From: an uncultured Solobacterium sp.
Lineage (GTDB): Bacteria > Bacillota_I > Bacilli_A > Erysipelotrichales > Erysipelotrichaceae
Direction of reading: 5' to 3'
Assembly (NCBI GenBank): GCA_900547815.1
Contig: URHY01000001.1
Coordinates: forward strand, 10,688-74,687
DNA: 64,000 nt
Position 1 is the first letter of the stretch. Each line of letters starts with the position of its first letter. The notes beneath the pieces are model-generated. The model had not been told where the DNA came from. It worked only from the letters and a program-made list of their open reading frames with translations, and ran no database searches. Of this stretch, positions 33,446-43,120 are shown in pieces. Both the position numbers and the translations under genes were made by a program.

Positions 33446-34224
33446 AAAACCTCTCCCTTTTTACATGTGTTACTTAACCCTTTTAATGTTATTATTTTAT
33501 TTTTATAATTTTCACAAAGATGCTTTTCTTTTATTTTATTACATAATAATCCGAATTGATAATAGTATTGTGCTTTTTCTCTAGGATTCATATTTTCTGT
33601 GTTAACGGATTTAAATACATTCAAACTTTGTTTATAATCCTTTCTTGATACTAAGTATACGGCATCCATAAATTCCCAGTTAAATAATGGTGAAACCTTT
33701 GCACCTTTTACTTTTGTGTTACGCATTCTTTCTAATTTATTATATTCTTGCTTTGCACAATCTAAATCATTCAACATAAATGAACAATAGAACTTTGTGT
33801 AATGATAAATCAATAACTGATCAATTGAACTGTGGAAAAACTTTGAGTTTTCTTCAATATGTTCCAAGCACTTCTTATATTCCATTTGATCTATATAATA
33901 TAAAGTATCGAATATTTTTTTATCATTTTTATAGGCGTGAAATACGTCTTTTTTTAATAGTTCATTAAATTGTTTATTTGCTTTTTCAGGATTTAAATCA
34001 TAGGCAATTGTTTTGATTGCCTTTCTATATAAATGCTTTAAATATTCAGAATAAAGTGCAATGCCCAAGATAATGATTAATAGAATGATAAATAGTATTT
34101 TAGTAGATATAAATTCAGCTTGAATGATCTTATAAATACTGTAGCCTGCAAATAAAATATAGAATGTATAAGATATAATTTGTTGAGCATTTTGTGAAAA
34201 AGACATCTTTTCTAATGTTTTCAT
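33442..34224 (-). CDS. Membrane-anchored TPR-like protein
   Basis: 260 residues. Two adjacent membrane segments (about 17-36 and 43-62) followed by about 190 residues of helical, TPR-like repeats (YYIDQMEYKKCLEHIEENSK, LNDLDCAKQEYNKLERMRNT) in the cytoplasm. Not recognised as a named family. It is cotranscribed with, and upstream of, the DeoR regulator, which suggests a sensory or scaffold role in the same regulation, but this is inference. Confidence 0.6.
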   Translation of the reverse strand: MKTLEKMSFSQNAQQIISYTFYILFAGYSIYKIIQAEFISTKILFIILLIIILGIALYSEYLKHLYRKAIKTIAYDLNPEKANKQFNELLKKDVFHAYKNDKKIFDTLYYIDQMEYKKCLEHIEENSKFFHSSIDQLLIYHYTKFYCSFMLNDLDCAKQEYNKLERMRNTKVKGAKVSPLFNWEFMDAVYLVSRKDYKQSLNVFKSVNTENMNPREKAQYYYQFGLLCNKIKEKHLCENYKNKIITLKGLSNTCKKGEVL

Positions 34225-34322
34225 GTTGTACCTTCTTTCTTTAAGTTTATTTTATCTAAAAAGAACATATAAGTCAATCATATAACGGGATTAAAAGAAC
34301 GTAAAAATGGATATAAAGAATT

Positions 34323-34390
34323 AAACAATCATAAAAAAGTTAAAACAAACATATAATGTGATTGTTTTTAATCTTTTAATGTTTTATGAT
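34323..34390 (+). promoter_or_regulatory. Promoter and operator region of the ascorbate operon
   Basis: AAACAATCAT 34323-34332 recurs as AAACAAACAT 34343-34352 and reappears inverted as TGATTGTTT 34359-34367, as expected for DeoR-family operators. TATAAT 34352-34357 lies between the arms. A second possible promoter is TTGTTT 34363-34368 with TATGAT 34385-34390 (16-base spacer). Repressor binding would cover both. Confidence 0.5.
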
Positions 34391-34437
34391 TTGAACGTCA
34401 AAAAACCATGGTAAAAAAACAGAAAGAGGAAAACAAA

Positions 34438-35541
34438 ATGTCAAAAGTAGATGAAATTACAAGAGATTCTTGGATCATGTCAACTTTCCCAGAATGGGGT
34501 ACTTGGGTGAATGAAGAAATTGAAAATGAAGAAGTAAAACCTGGCACTGTAGCAATGTGGTGGCTAGGATGTACTGGTATTTGGTTTAAAACACCTGGTG
34601 GTGCAAACATTACAATTGACTTATGGGCAGGTAATGGTAAACGTACTCATGGTGATGGAAAAATGAAAGTTGGCCATCAAATGGCTAATATGTGCGGATG
34701 TAGAAATATGCAGCCAAATTTAAGAGCCGTACCATTTGTAATCGATCCATTCGCAATTAAGCAAGTAGATGCAGTATTAGCAACACACTATCATCAAGAT
34801 CACATGTCAGCTGAATATGCTAGTCACGTACTAAAATCAGGAATGACTACAGTGGATGAAAATGGAAATGAAATTCCAGTACCATTCATTGGTCCTAAAA
34901 AATCTGTTGAATTGTGGCAAAAATGGGGCGTACCTGCAGATCGTTGCATTACAGTAAAACCTGGAGATACATTTAAAATTAAAGATATTGAAATTGTTGT
35001 GCTAGATTCATTTGATCGTACTTGTATCACAACAACGGATTCACAGGGGCCGGATCGTGAAGATCTTCGTGGCAAATGTCCAACAGATATGGATGATAAG
35101 GCTGTGAATTACTTAGTAAAAACACCAGGAGGAAATATTTATCATTCAGGAGATTCTCATTATTCAATTTATTATGCAAAACATGGTAAAGATTACGATA
35201 TTGATGTTGCGTTTGGATCATATGGAGAAAACCCAGTTGGAATGCAAGATAAAATGACAAGTGTAGATATCTTACGTATGGCTGAGGCTTTAAGAACAGA
35301 TGTAGTTATTCCTATTCACTATGATGTTTGGACTAACTTTAAAGCAGACCCAAAAGAAATTGAATTGTTATATAATTATAAGAAAGATGTGTTAGATTAC
35401 AAATTCCATCCATTTATTTGGGATGTAGGTGGTAAATATGTATATCCAACAGATAAAGCAAAACGTCAATATCACTATCGTAGAGGGTTTGAGGATTGCT
35501 TCGAAGAGGAACCTAACGTTCCATATCGATCAGTTTTATAA
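34438..35541 (+). CDS. ulaG: L-ascorbate-6-phosphate lactonase
   Basis: 367 residues from ATG 34438, which has AGAGG upstream; a longer frame from 34408 lacks one. Metallo-beta-lactamase fold with the metal motif THYHQDH (about 119-125) and further ligands in YHSGDSH and [21 protein letters not shown] near the N-terminus is characteristic of UlaG. It opens the lactone of ascorbate 6-phosphate, the first step after PTS uptake. It is the first gene of the operon. Confidence 0.93.
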   Translation: MSKVDEITRDSWIMSTFPEWGTWVNEEIENEEVKPGTVAMWWLGCTGIWFKTPGGANITIDLWAGNGKRTHGDGKMKVGHQMANMCGCRNMQPNLRAVPFVIDPFAIKQVDAVLATHYHQDHMSAEYASHVLKSGMTTVDENGNEIPVPFIGPKKSVELWQKWGVPADRCITVKPGDTFKIKDIEIVVLDSFDRTCITTTDSQGPDREDLRGKCPTDMDDKAVNYLVKTPGGNIYHSGDSHYSIYYAKHGKDYDIDVAFGSYGENPVGMQDKMTSVDILRMAEALRTDVVIPIHYDVWTNFKADPKEIELLYNYKKDVLDYKFHPFIWDVGGKYVYPTDKAKRQYHYRRGFEDCFEEEPNVPYRSVL

Positions 35542-35550
35542 GAAGAGGTA

Positions 35551-36009
35551 ATGAATATGTTGAAAGAAATTGTTGAAAAAGGACACTATTGTTTTGTTGA
35601 GAAAGTTGATTCGTGGCAAGACGCCATTCGACAAAGTTATGCACCTTTGTTAAAGGATAATACAGTTGAAAATGAATATGTAGAAGCTGTTATTGAATGT
35701 GTCAATAAATATGGACCTTATATTGTGATTGTTCCAGGTATTGCGATGCCACACTCAACAGAAGGAGCAGTAGGATGTAATGGAACAGCTATTTCATTTA
35801 TGAAGGTGGAAGAAGAAGTTGATTTTGATCCAGAAGATCCAGATAAAAAGGCAAAATTGTTCTTCTCTTTAGCAGCAATTGACCATGATCAGCATATTCA
35901 AAATATACAATCATTAATGGATACTTTGATGAATGAGGATATCGTTGAAGCATTGATGAATGCAAAAACAAAAGGTGATTTAGAAGAAATCGTTAATCAA
36001 TATGAATAA
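35551..36009 (+). CDS. ulaC: Ascorbate PTS EIIA component
   Basis: 152 residues, a PTS EIIA-2 (mannitol/fructose class) domain. The phosphorylated His lies in GIAMPHSTEG (about His73). It passes phosphate from HPr to UlaB. It follows ulaG at 9 bases with an AAGAGG ribosome binding site and precedes ulaA. Confidence 0.9.
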   Translation: MNMLKEIVEKGHYCFVEKVDSWQDAIRQSYAPLLKDNTVENEYVEAVIECVNKYGPYIVIVPGIAMPHSTEGAVGCNGTAISFMKVEEEVDFDPEDPDKKAKLFFSLAAIDHDQHIQNIQSLMDTLMNEDIVEALMNAKTKGDLEEIVNQYE

Positions 36010-36026
36010 TATATGAGGAGAGTAAA

Positions 36027-37493
36027 ATGAATATAATAATGACAGTATGGGACTTTTTTGCGACAAATATTTTGACGCAACCCGCATATTTTATCGGTTT
36101 GATCGTATTTATCGGTTACTTATTATTGAAAAAACCAATTTACGATGCATTTGCAGGATTTATTAAAGCTACAGTAGGATATATGATTTTAAGTGTTGGT
36201 TCTTCTGGCTTAGTTGGAAACTTTAGACCAATCTTAGTTGGATTAAAAGATCGTTTCAATTTACACGCAATGGTTATTGATCCATATTTTGGACAAAACG
36301 CTGTTACAGAAGGTTTACAGGAACAATTTGGTAGAACGTTCTCTCAAGTTATGATCTTATTGTTGATCGCATTTATTATGAACTTAATTTTAGTTCGATT
36401 AAAAAAATGGACAAAAATGCGTGCTGTATTTACAACAGGTCATGTACAGATGCAACAAGCATCAACAGCATTCTGGTTGATTCTATTCTGCTTCCCTAAA
36501 TTAGGAAGTACACCGATTCTAATTGTTATGGGATTGATTTTAGGATTGTATTGGGCTGTTGGTTCAAACTTAACAGTAGAAATTACGCAGGAATTAACTG
36601 AAGGTGGAGGTTTTGCGATTGCTCACCAACAAATGTTTGGTATCGCATTATTTGGTAATATTGCTAAAAAGATGAAGGGTGAAAATTCAAAACGTTTGGA
36701 TGATTTAAAATTCCCAGGATTCTTATCTATCTTTAATGAAAATATGGTCGCAACATCTATCTTGATGTTCTTATTCTTTGGTGCTATTTTGATGGTATTA
36801 GGAAAGGATTATTTAGTTGAAGCTGGATTTATCGCAGAAACACAAAACTTCTTCTTCTATACTATGACAACAGCGTTTAACTTTGCGGTATATCTAGCTA
36901 TCTTACAATTAGGTGTTCGTACATTCGTTACAGAACTTACAAATTCATTCCAAGGTATTTCTAATTCATTTTTACCTGGAGCTGTTCCTGGTATTGATTG
37001 TGCCGCTGTATTTGGATTTGGTAGTTCAAATGCTGTAACAGTAGGATTCTTAATGGGTGCTTTAGGACAATTCTTAGCGATTGGTGCTTTATTGTTGATG
37101 CATTCACCAACATTGGTAATTGCAGGTTTCGTTCCTGTATTCTTCGATAATGCAGTTATCGCTGTATATGCTGATAATCGTGGTGGTATCAAAGCTGCAA
37201 TGCTTCTTCCATTTATTTCTGGTTTAATTCAAGTATTCGGATCTGCTTTAATCGCTGGCTGGGTAGGATTAAGTCAATACGGAGGATATTTAGGAATGTT
37301 TGACTGGGCAACAGTATGGCCAATCTTTACAGTAATCATGAAATATGCTGGATACGTAGGTGTAGGAATCGTAGTATTGATTTTGGTGGCAATTCCACAA
37401 TTACAATATCGTAAACACCCAGATACATATTTCTTAATTACAGAAGATTATGATGCATATTTAGAAAAAGTACAAGCTGTAAGTGCTGAATAA
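36027..37493 (+). CDS. ulaA: Ascorbate PTS EIIC permease
   Basis: 488 residues with about 11 membrane segments. The N-terminal FIGYLLLKKPIYDAFAGFIK and the LPGAVPGIDCAAVFGF region are typical of the SgaT/UlaA family, a PTS permease class distinct from the glucose superfamily. It transports ascorbate while the UlaB/UlaC pair phosphorylates it. A GAGGAG ribosome binding site supports the start. Confidence 0.93.
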   Translation: MNIIMTVWDFFATNILTQPAYFIGLIVFIGYLLLKKPIYDAFAGFIKATVGYMILSVGSSGLVGNFRPILVGLKDRFNLHAMVIDPYFGQNAVTEGLQEQFGRTFSQVMILLLIAFIMNLILVRLKKWTKMRAVFTTGHVQMQQASTAFWLILFCFPKLGSTPILIVMGLILGLYWAVGSNLTVEITQELTEGGGFAIAHQQMFGIALFGNIAKKMKGENSKRLDDLKFPGFLSIFNENMVATSILMFLFFGAILMVLGKDYLVEAGFIAETQNFFFYTMTTAFNFAVYLAILQLGVRTFVTELTNSFQGISNSFLPGAVPGIDCAAVFGFGSSNAVTVGFLMGALGQFLAIGALLLMHSPTLVIAGFVPVFFDNAVIAVYADNRGGIKAAMLLPFISGLIQVFGSALIAGWVGLSQYGGYLGMFDWATVWPIFTVIMKYAGYVGVGIVVLILVAIPQLQYRKHPDTYFLITEDYDAYLEKVQAVSAE

Positions 37494-37507
37494 AAGGAGA
37501 TATTACA

Positions 37508-37804
37508 ATGGCAAAATTAAAATTATTAGTACGTTGTGGCAATGGTGCTGGAACAAGTATGATGATTAAATTAAATGTTGAAAAAGTGGCTAAAAAGATG
37601 GGACTTGATGTACAAGAAATTCATCACTGTGCAGTGAGTGAAGGAAAGTCTGCTGCTGGAAATTATGATATCGTATTGTGTTCAAAAAACTTCGTTCCTA
37701 TGTTTGAAGACTCAAAGAAACGTGGAACTAAAGTTGTTGGACTTAAGAATGTAATGTCTGCAAAAGAAATCGAAGAAGGCTTAAAAGCAGCACTTAGTGA
37801 ATAA
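37508..37804 (+). CDS. ulaB: Ascorbate PTS EIIB component
   Basis: 98 residues, the SgaB/UlaB size. The phosphoacceptor Cys lies in LLVRCGNGAGTSMMIK (Cys10). AAGGAG precedes the start. It is followed by a terminator-like hairpin that separates transport genes from the catabolic genes. Confidence 0.92.
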   Translation: MAKLKLLVRCGNGAGTSMMIKLNVEKVAKKMGLDVQEIHHCAVSEGKSAAGNYDIVLCSKNFVPMFEDSKKRGTKVVGLKNVMSAKEIEEGLKAALSE

Positions 37805-37814
37805 TAAAAAAATG

Positions 37815-37841
37815 AAAGCTGCGTTTATGCAGCTTTTCTTA
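37815..37841 (+). terminator. Intra-operon terminator/attenuator
   Basis: AAAGCTGC 37815-37822 pairs with GCAGCTTT 37829-37836, followed by TTCTT. Genes continue 38 bases later in the same direction with no clear new promoter, so it probably reduces rather than ends transcription. Confidence 0.65.
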
Positions 37842-37873
37842 TACCCAAAAATAGACAAAAAGAGGAGATAATC

Positions 37874-38908
37874 ATGAAAATTGTTAAGAAAAAACTAGAT
37901 GATATGTACCGTTGCTATTGTGCAAGTAATATTTATTTTGATGGTCAAAACCATATTTTATTGGCTAGTGAAGATCCAGATGTCGCATGTAATATGTACT
38001 ATGGAAAAGATTATGAAACAAAAGAAAATGTATGGACACATCCAGGTGGATGTATGTCAATCGTTCCAATTCCAGGAAAAGAAAAAGAGTTCCTTTGCGT
38101 TCAAGAATTCTATTTAAAGGTTACTCCATCTTTGGCAAAAATCGTATGGGGAAAATACGATAATGGAACATGGCAATTCAAAGATGTTGTGTCTGTGCCT
38201 TATGTACATCGTTTTGGAATCTTTAACCAGAATGGTATCAACTATTTGATTTTAGCTACAGTAGCTACTTCTAAAAAAGAAAAGAATGACTGGAGTGTTC
38301 CAGGAAGAATTTATGTAGCTGAATTACCGGAAGATCCAAGTACAGGAGTTGAATTAGAAGTATTATGTGATGGATTATATCGTAACCATGGTTTCTGGCA
38401 AACAAAAGAAGATGGAAAAGATGTTGGATACTTTGGAAGTGATCAAGGAATCTTACGTGTAAGTGCACCAGAAAAACGTGGTGGACAATGGAAGGTGGAA
38501 CCAATTTTATCTGGACATATCGGTGAGATTGCCACAATCGATATCGATGGAGATGGCCAGGATGAAATCATGACGATTGAAGAATTCCATGGAAATACTA
38601 TTCAAATCTATAAGAAAGATGGAAGTGAATATAAGAAAGTATGGCAATACGATAATGAAATTGATTTTGCGCATGCCTTAGTCGGTGCTAAACTTGTAGG
38701 ACAAAATGCATTTGTATGTGGTGTCAGAAGAAAAGACTGTGAATTATTTGTCGTTACATATGAAGATGGAGAATACAAAGTCACAATGGTCGATAAAGGC
38801 GTAGGACCAGCCAACCTATGTGTTGTACATGAGGATAATAGAGACATCATTGTTGGTGCAAACCATACTGCAGCCCAAGCAGCAATCTACTTTGTAACGG
38901 AGGACTAA
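37874..38908 (+). CDS. FG-GAP/VCBS-like beta-propeller protein in the ascorbate operon
   Basis: 344 residues without a signal peptide, so cytoplasmic. The sequence repeats beta-blade units (YHRFGIFNQNGINYLILATV-like, IGEIATIDIDGDGQDEIMTI, NAFVCGVRRKDCELFVVTYE). IDGDGQDEI is an FG-GAP/EF-hand-like calcium loop. It has no recognised enzyme motif. The location, between the PTS genes and the pentulose epimerases, suggests a lactonase, isomerase or binding role in ascorbate or gulonate use. It stands near where ulaD would be expected, but its fold does not resemble UlaD (a TIM barrel). Confidence 0.7.
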   Translation: MKIVKKKLDDMYRCYCASNIYFDGQNHILLASEDPDVACNMYYGKDYETKENVWTHPGGCMSIVPIPGKEKEFLCVQEFYLKVTPSLAKIVWGKYDNGTWQFKDVVSVPYVHRFGIFNQNGINYLILATVATSKKEKNDWSVPGRIYVAELPEDPSTGVELEVLCDGLYRNHGFWQTKEDGKDVGYFGSDQGILRVSAPEKRGGQWKVEPILSGHIGEIATIDIDGDGQDEIMTIEEFHGNTIQIYKKDGSEYKKVWQYDNEIDFAHALVGAKLVGQNAFVCGVRRKDCELFVVTYEDGEYKVTMVDKGVGPANLCVVHEDNRDIIVGANHTAAQAAIYFVTED

Positions 38909-38911
38909 GAT

Positions 38912-39613
38912 ATGTTAGAAGAATTGAAACAACGTGTATTAGATGCAAATTTATTATTGCCAAAATATGGCTTAATCACATTCACATGGGGAAATGTATC
39001 TGAAATCAATCGTGAAAAAGGAATTGTAGCCATTAAACCAAGTGGTGTTGAATATGATGTAATGACTCGCGATGATATTGTCCTTGTGAATCTAGATGGA
39101 AATATTGTGGAAGGAAATCTACGTCCAAGCTCAGATTTAGATACGCATTTGGAATTCTATCGTAATTTTCCAAATATCGGAGGTGTTGTTCATACACATT
39201 CCACTTGGGCAACGAGCTTTGCACAGGCAGGAAAAGATATCATTCCATTAGGAACAACACAGGCTGACTATTTCCATGGAGCAGTTCCTTGTACTCGTTT
39301 GATGACGGAAGAAGAAATTCATGGAGATTATGAATTGGAAACAGGAAAAGTTATCGTAGAAGAATTTAAGACACGCAATATAGATCCAGACAGAGTTCCT
39401 GGTGTATTGGTACATTCACATGGACCTTTCACATGGGGAACAGATGGATTCAATGCGGTTCATAACGCAGTTGTTTTAGAGGAATGTGCAAAAATGAATG
39501 CGATCGCATCTTTATTAAGCAACAATGAAATTGATTCCATGCAGCAGGTTCTATTAGATAAACACTTTAATCGTAAACATGGACCGGGAGCTTATTATGG
39601 ACAAGCTAAATAG
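38912..39613 (+). CDS. ulaF: L-ribulose-5-phosphate 4-epimerase
   Basis: 233 residues, class II aldolase/AraD family. Zinc ligands are visible in [12 protein letters not shown] and [12 protein letters not shown]; the N-terminal [19 protein letters not shown] is the substrate-phosphate region. It converts L-ribulose 5-phosphate to D-xylulose 5-phosphate, the product of the ascorbate route. AGGAGG precedes the start; the stop overlaps ulaE by 17 bases. Confidence 0.9.
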   Translation: MLEELKQRVLDANLLLPKYGLITFTWGNVSEINREKGIVAIKPSGVEYDVMTRDDIVLVNLDGNIVEGNLRPSSDLDTHLEFYRNFPNIGGVVHTHSTWATSFAQAGKDIIPLGTTQADYFHGAVPCTRLMTEEEIHGDYELETGKVIVEEFKTRNIDPDRVPGVLVHSHGPFTWGTDGFNAVHNAVVLEECAKMNAIASLLSNNEIDSMQQVLLDKHFNRKHGPGAYYGQAK

Positions 39614-40445
39614 AGAATATAGACTAGGTCTATATGAAAAGAGTATGCCAAGTACACTTACTTGGGTAGAAAAATTAACGATTGCCAAGAAGAGTGGTTT
39701 TGACTATTTGGAAATCAGTATTGATGAAAGTGATGCAAAGCTTGCAAGATTGGATCAGCCAACAGATGAAATCAAGGAAGCCATTCAAAAAACGGGTGTT
39801 CCTATTTCTTCAATGTGTTTAAGTGGACATCGTAAATATCCACTTGGATCACATGATAAAGAGATTCAAAAGAAGTCATTGGAAATCATGAAGAAAGCGA
39901 TTGATTTTGCGGCAGATCTAGGAATTCGCATTATTCAGTTAGCTGGATATGACGTCTATTATGAAGATGGAGATTTATATACGAATCATGATTTTGAAAC
40001 AAATCTAAAGAAATGTGTGGAAATGGCTGCCGAAAAAGGAATCGTATTAGGGTTTGAAACAATGGAAACACCATTTATGGATACAGTAGAAAAGGCAATG
40101 CGCTATGTAAATCTAGTAAGTAGCCCATATCTAGGTGTATATCCAGATATTGGAAATTTAAAGAATGCATCCTTATTGTATGGTGTAGATGTAGACGAAG
40201 ATTTGATGTGTGGAAAAGGACATATCTTTGCAAGTCATTTAAAAGAAACTGTACCAGGAAAATATCGTGAGATTCCATTTGGGACAGGGCATACGGAATT
40301 TGTGAAAAATATCAAAACATTGAAACGACTTGGAGTGCGTATGTTTGTCGGAGAATTTTGGTATGTGAATAATGAAGATTGGGAAGATGTTGTAAAAGAT
40401 GCTGGGGTATTTTTAAGAGATAAGTTAGATAAGGGATTTGAGTAA
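39597..40445 (+). CDS. ulaE: L-ribulose-5-phosphate 3-epimerase (L-xylulose-5-phosphate 3-epimerase)
   Basis: 282 residues from the ATG at 39597, inside the end of ulaF. Xylose-isomerase-like TIM barrel with [41 protein letters not shown] and [11 protein letters not shown], all typical of UlaE/SgaU. It acts between the decarboxylation step and UlaF. Confidence 0.9.
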   Translation: MDKLNREYRLGLYEKSMPSTLTWVEKLTIAKKSGFDYLEISIDESDAKLARLDQPTDEIKEAIQKTGVPISSMCLSGHRKYPLGSHDKEIQKKSLEIMKKAIDFAADLGIRIIQLAGYDVYYEDGDLYTNHDFETNLKKCVEMAAEKGIVLGFETMETPFMDTVEKAMRYVNLVSSPYLGVYPDIGNLKNASLLYGVDVDEDLMCGKGHIFASHLKETVPGKYREIPFGTGHTEFVKNIKTLKRLGVRMFVGEFWYVNNEDWEDVVKDAGVFLRDKLDKGFE

Positions 40446-40446
40446 G

Positions 40447-41265
40447 ATGGAAATAAAAGAATTAGAACTTCATGCAAACAATATTCGTAAAAATATATTA
40501 ACCGAAGTACATAGTGCTAACTCAGGACATCCAGGAGGATCTTTGAGTGGTGCAGATATTTTAACAGAAATCTATTTTGAACAGATGGATATCAATAAAA
40601 ACAATGTTGATTCAATTGATCGTGATCGTTTTGTGTTAAGTAAAGGGCATGCGAGTCCATTATTGTATGGAACATTAAAAGAAAAGGGTTTGTTAGATGA
40701 TGATTTAACTACATTTAGAAAGATCAATTCAAATTTACAAGGACATCCCAACATGAATGAAGTTACAGGTGTAGACATGTCTACAGGATCTTTAGGACAA
40801 GGTATTTCTTGTGCCGTAGGTATGGCTATTGTCAATAAGCAAGTCGATAAGAATACACATCGAATTTATTGCTTATTAGGTGATGGGGAATGTGAAGAAG
40901 GACAAGTATGGGAAGCTTGCATGGCAGCAGCTCACTATAAATTGGATAACTTATGTGCCGTTTTAGACTACAATCATTTACAGATTGATGGAAATATTGA
41001 TGATGTGATTTCACCAGAGCCATTCGCAAGTAAATTTGAATCTTTTGGATGGAACGTATTGGATGTGAATGGACATGATTTTGATGAATTAAGAAATGCA
41101 TTCAATCAAGCTAAGAATGAAAAGGGAAAACCAACAATGATCATTGCCCATACAATCAAAGGTAAGGGTGTATCCTTCATGGAAAATAACTATGCATGGC
41201 ATGGTACGGCTCCAAATGATGAACAATATGAAACGGCAATGAAAGAGTTAGGAGGTCTTGAATAA
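40447..41265 (+). CDS. Transketolase, N-terminal (thiamine diphosphate) subunit
   Basis: 272 residues from ATG 40447. The ThDP motif GDGECEEGQVWEA, then an Asn in YNHLQIDG, with conserved HSANSGHPGGSLSGAD and SKGHASPLLYG. It forms a working transketolase only with the next gene product, the usual split form in many Bacillota. It overlaps the upstream gene region closely. It would feed D-xylulose 5-phosphate from the ula route into the pentose phosphate pathway. Confidence 0.9.
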   Translation: MEIKELELHANNIRKNILTEVHSANSGHPGGSLSGADILTEIYFEQMDINKNNVDSIDRDRFVLSKGHASPLLYGTLKEKGLLDDDLTTFRKINSNLQGHPNMNEVTGVDMSTGSLGQGISCAVGMAIVNKQVDKNTHRIYCLLGDGECEEGQVWEACMAAAHYKLDNLCAVLDYNHLQIDGNIDDVISPEPFASKFESFGWNVLDVNGHDFDELRNAFNQAKNEKGKPTMIIAHTIKGKGVSFMENNYAWHGTAPNDEQYETAMKELGGLE

Positions 41266-42191
41266 TGGCAAAAGAAGCAACACGTAATGCCTACGGAAAG
41301 GCTTTGGCAGAATTAGTTGTAGAAAGAGATGATGTATTAGTATTAGATGCGGATCTTACAAAATCGACAAAGACAATCGATGCCAAAAAGGCAAGACCGG
41401 AACATCATTTCAACATGGGAATTGCCGAAGGAAATATGATGGCAGTCGCTGCAGGCATGGCTGCATCAAATAAAGTGGTTTACGCATCAAGTTTTGCGAT
41501 GTTTGCGGCAGGCCGAGCTTTTGAGCAGATTCGTAATAGTATTTGTTATCCTAACTTGAATGTAAAAGTATGTGTTACACATGCCGGTATCAGTGTTGGA
41601 GAAGATGGTGCAAGTCATCAATGTATTGAAGATATTGCACTTATGAGAAGTATTCCAAATATGAAAGTATTTGTACCATGTGATCAATATCAGGCAAAAG
41701 CTATTGTAAAGGCAGTAGCTGATATAGATGGACCTTGTTATGTAAGACTGGGTCGTGGTGCAGTGGAAGATGTATATGATGAAAATTATAAGTTTGAATT
41801 GGGTAAAGGAAAAGTTTTAAGAGAAGGTCATAAAATCGCATTGGTTGCGACAGGAATGATGGTGCAAGAGGCATTGAAAGCCACTAAAATTTTAGCTAAA
41901 GAAGATATTTCTGTTACAGTTGTAGATATGCCTTGTATCAAGCCAATCGATGAAGAGTTGATTGAAGAAATCGCAAAATCTTATGAATTGATCATTACTT
42001 GCGAAGAACATAATGTATATGGAGGATTAGGAAGTGCAGTGAGTGAAGTAACTTCTAAGAAGAGTCCAGTGCGTATGGAAATGATGGGCATGCAGGATAC
42101 TTTTGGAGAGAGTGGAACCCCAAATGAACTACTAGCTAAATATGGTTTGAATGCGGATCATATTGTTGAAAAGGTAAAGGAATGTCTTTAA
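41265..42191 (+). CDS. Transketolase, C-terminal (pyrimidine-binding) subunit
   Basis: 308 residues. HFNMGIAEGNMMAVAAGMA carries the catalytic Glu of the Pyr domain; the C-terminal swivel domain (about 185-308) includes GMMVQEALKATKIL. It starts on the last base of the N-terminal subunit gene's stop codon, consistent with stoichiometric production of the two halves. Confidence 0.9.
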   Translation: MAKEATRNAYGKALAELVVERDDVLVLDADLTKSTKTIDAKKARPEHHFNMGIAEGNMMAVAAGMAASNKVVYASSFAMFAAGRAFEQIRNSICYPNLNVKVCVTHAGISVGEDGASHQCIEDIALMRSIPNMKVFVPCDQYQAKAIVKAVADIDGPCYVRLGRGAVEDVYDENYKFELGKGKVLREGHKIALVATGMMVQEALKATKILAKEDISVTVVDMPCIKPIDEELIEEIAKSYELIITCEEHNVYGGLGSAVSEVTSKKSPVRMEMMGMQDTFGESGTPNELLAKYGLNADHIVEKVKECL

Positions 42192-42961
42192 AAAATATTA
42201 AATTGATTGTTGCTGATTTAGATGGCACGCTTTTGCATGATGATAAAAGTTTAGATCAAAATATTAAAAGTGTTCTGATTGAAAAGAATGTTCCACTTAC
42301 TTTTGTATCGGGTCGAAATGTGCATATTATTCAGGATTATATAAAAGAATTAAATATTACTTTACCTTATATTACGAATAATGGAGCAAACATGTTTTTG
42401 GGTGATACATGTATTTATGAATGTCCAATTGATTCTAGTGAATTAAAGACTTGTTTAAATATATTAGTCGCAAACAAAGTTGCGTTCCTGGCTTATACGA
42501 ATCAGACAATCTATTCAGTTGGATCTCAAGATGGGTTAGATGAATTTAAGAAACGATTGATTGGTAAATGCAAAATTGTTGAAGATGCCAATATTGCAGA
42601 TATTGTTAGGGAATCAATATTTAAGGTTGTGATGATTCATCCAAATATGGAAAAGATAAAAAATCAATTAAATTCTGTTTGTGACAAAACATTATGTATG
42701 CAATCGGAAGGTATTATTTATACTTTAACAAATAAGGATTCGACGAAGGGTAAAACCTTGTTAAAGCTTTTAAAATATCTTGATATGGAGCCAAGTTCTG
42801 TATTAGCTTTTGGTGATAACTATAATGACATTTCTATGTTTGAAGTTGTCGAAGGGGTTGCGGTAGAGAATGCGCAGGATCGTTTAAAAGAAGTCGCAAA
42901 GTATTTAACAAAATCAAATGAAGATGATGGAGTTTCTTATTTCATTCAAAAGAATTTGTGA
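42182..42961 (+). CDS. HAD-superfamily Cof-type phosphatase
   Basis: 259 residues. Motif I VADLDGTLLHDD (11-22), the cap domain in the middle and motif IV FGDNYNDISMFE near the C-terminus place it in the Cof/YbiV IIB group. It dephosphorylates small sugar phosphates, substrate not fixed by sequence. It overlaps the transketolase gene by 10 bases and is the last gene before a strong terminator. Confidence 0.85.
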   Translation: MSLKNIKLIVADLDGTLLHDDKSLDQNIKSVLIEKNVPLTFVSGRNVHIIQDYIKELNITLPYITNNGANMFLGDTCIYECPIDSSELKTCLNILVANKVAFLAYTNQTIYSVGSQDGLDEFKKRLIGKCKIVEDANIADIVRESIFKVVMIHPNMEKIKNQLNSVCDKTLCMQSEGIIYTLTNKDSTKGKTLLKLLKYLDMEPSSVLAFGDNYNDISMFEVVEGVAVENAQDRLKEVAKYLTKSNEDDGVSYFIQKNL

Positions 42962-42986
42962 TAGATAAATTTCTATCACTTTTTTA
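42958..42986 (+). terminator. Terminator closing the ula operon
   Basis: GTGATAG 42958-42964 pairs with CTATCAC 42973-42979, followed by seven T. It overlaps the stop codon of the Cof-type gene. Confidence 0.8.
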
Positions 42987-43015
42987 TTGACTTTGGAAAA
43001 ACAAACTCCTATAAT
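42987..43015 (+). promoter_or_regulatory. Promoter of the leader peptide-cysK transcript
   Basis: TTGACT 42987-42992 and TATAAT 43010-43015 with a 17-base spacer, near-consensus. It starts right after the preceding terminator's T run. Confidence 0.85.
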
Positions 43016-43056
43016 GCCTATAAAGTTACTAGGAATAGTAAGCGGAGGCACTGATT

Positions 43057-43089
43057 ATGAAACGATGTTGTAGCTCTTTAAATGAATAA
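43057..43089 (+). CDS. Putative cysteine leader peptide MKRCCSSLNE
   Basis: A ten-codon frame from ATG 43057 to TAA 43087-43089, preceded at 10 bases by a strong GCGGAGG ribosome binding site. It encodes two adjacent Cys and two Ser codons and lies in the untranslated leader of cysK, 32 bases ahead of the cysK start. Such a peptide could slow ribosomes when charged tRNA-Cys is scarce and so couple cysK expression to cysteine supply. The role is inference; the frame and its binding site are clear. Confidence 0.6.
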   Translation: MKRCCSSLNE

Positions 43090-43120
43090 TATTGAATTTG
43101 TTTAATAGGAGGAAAAGAAA

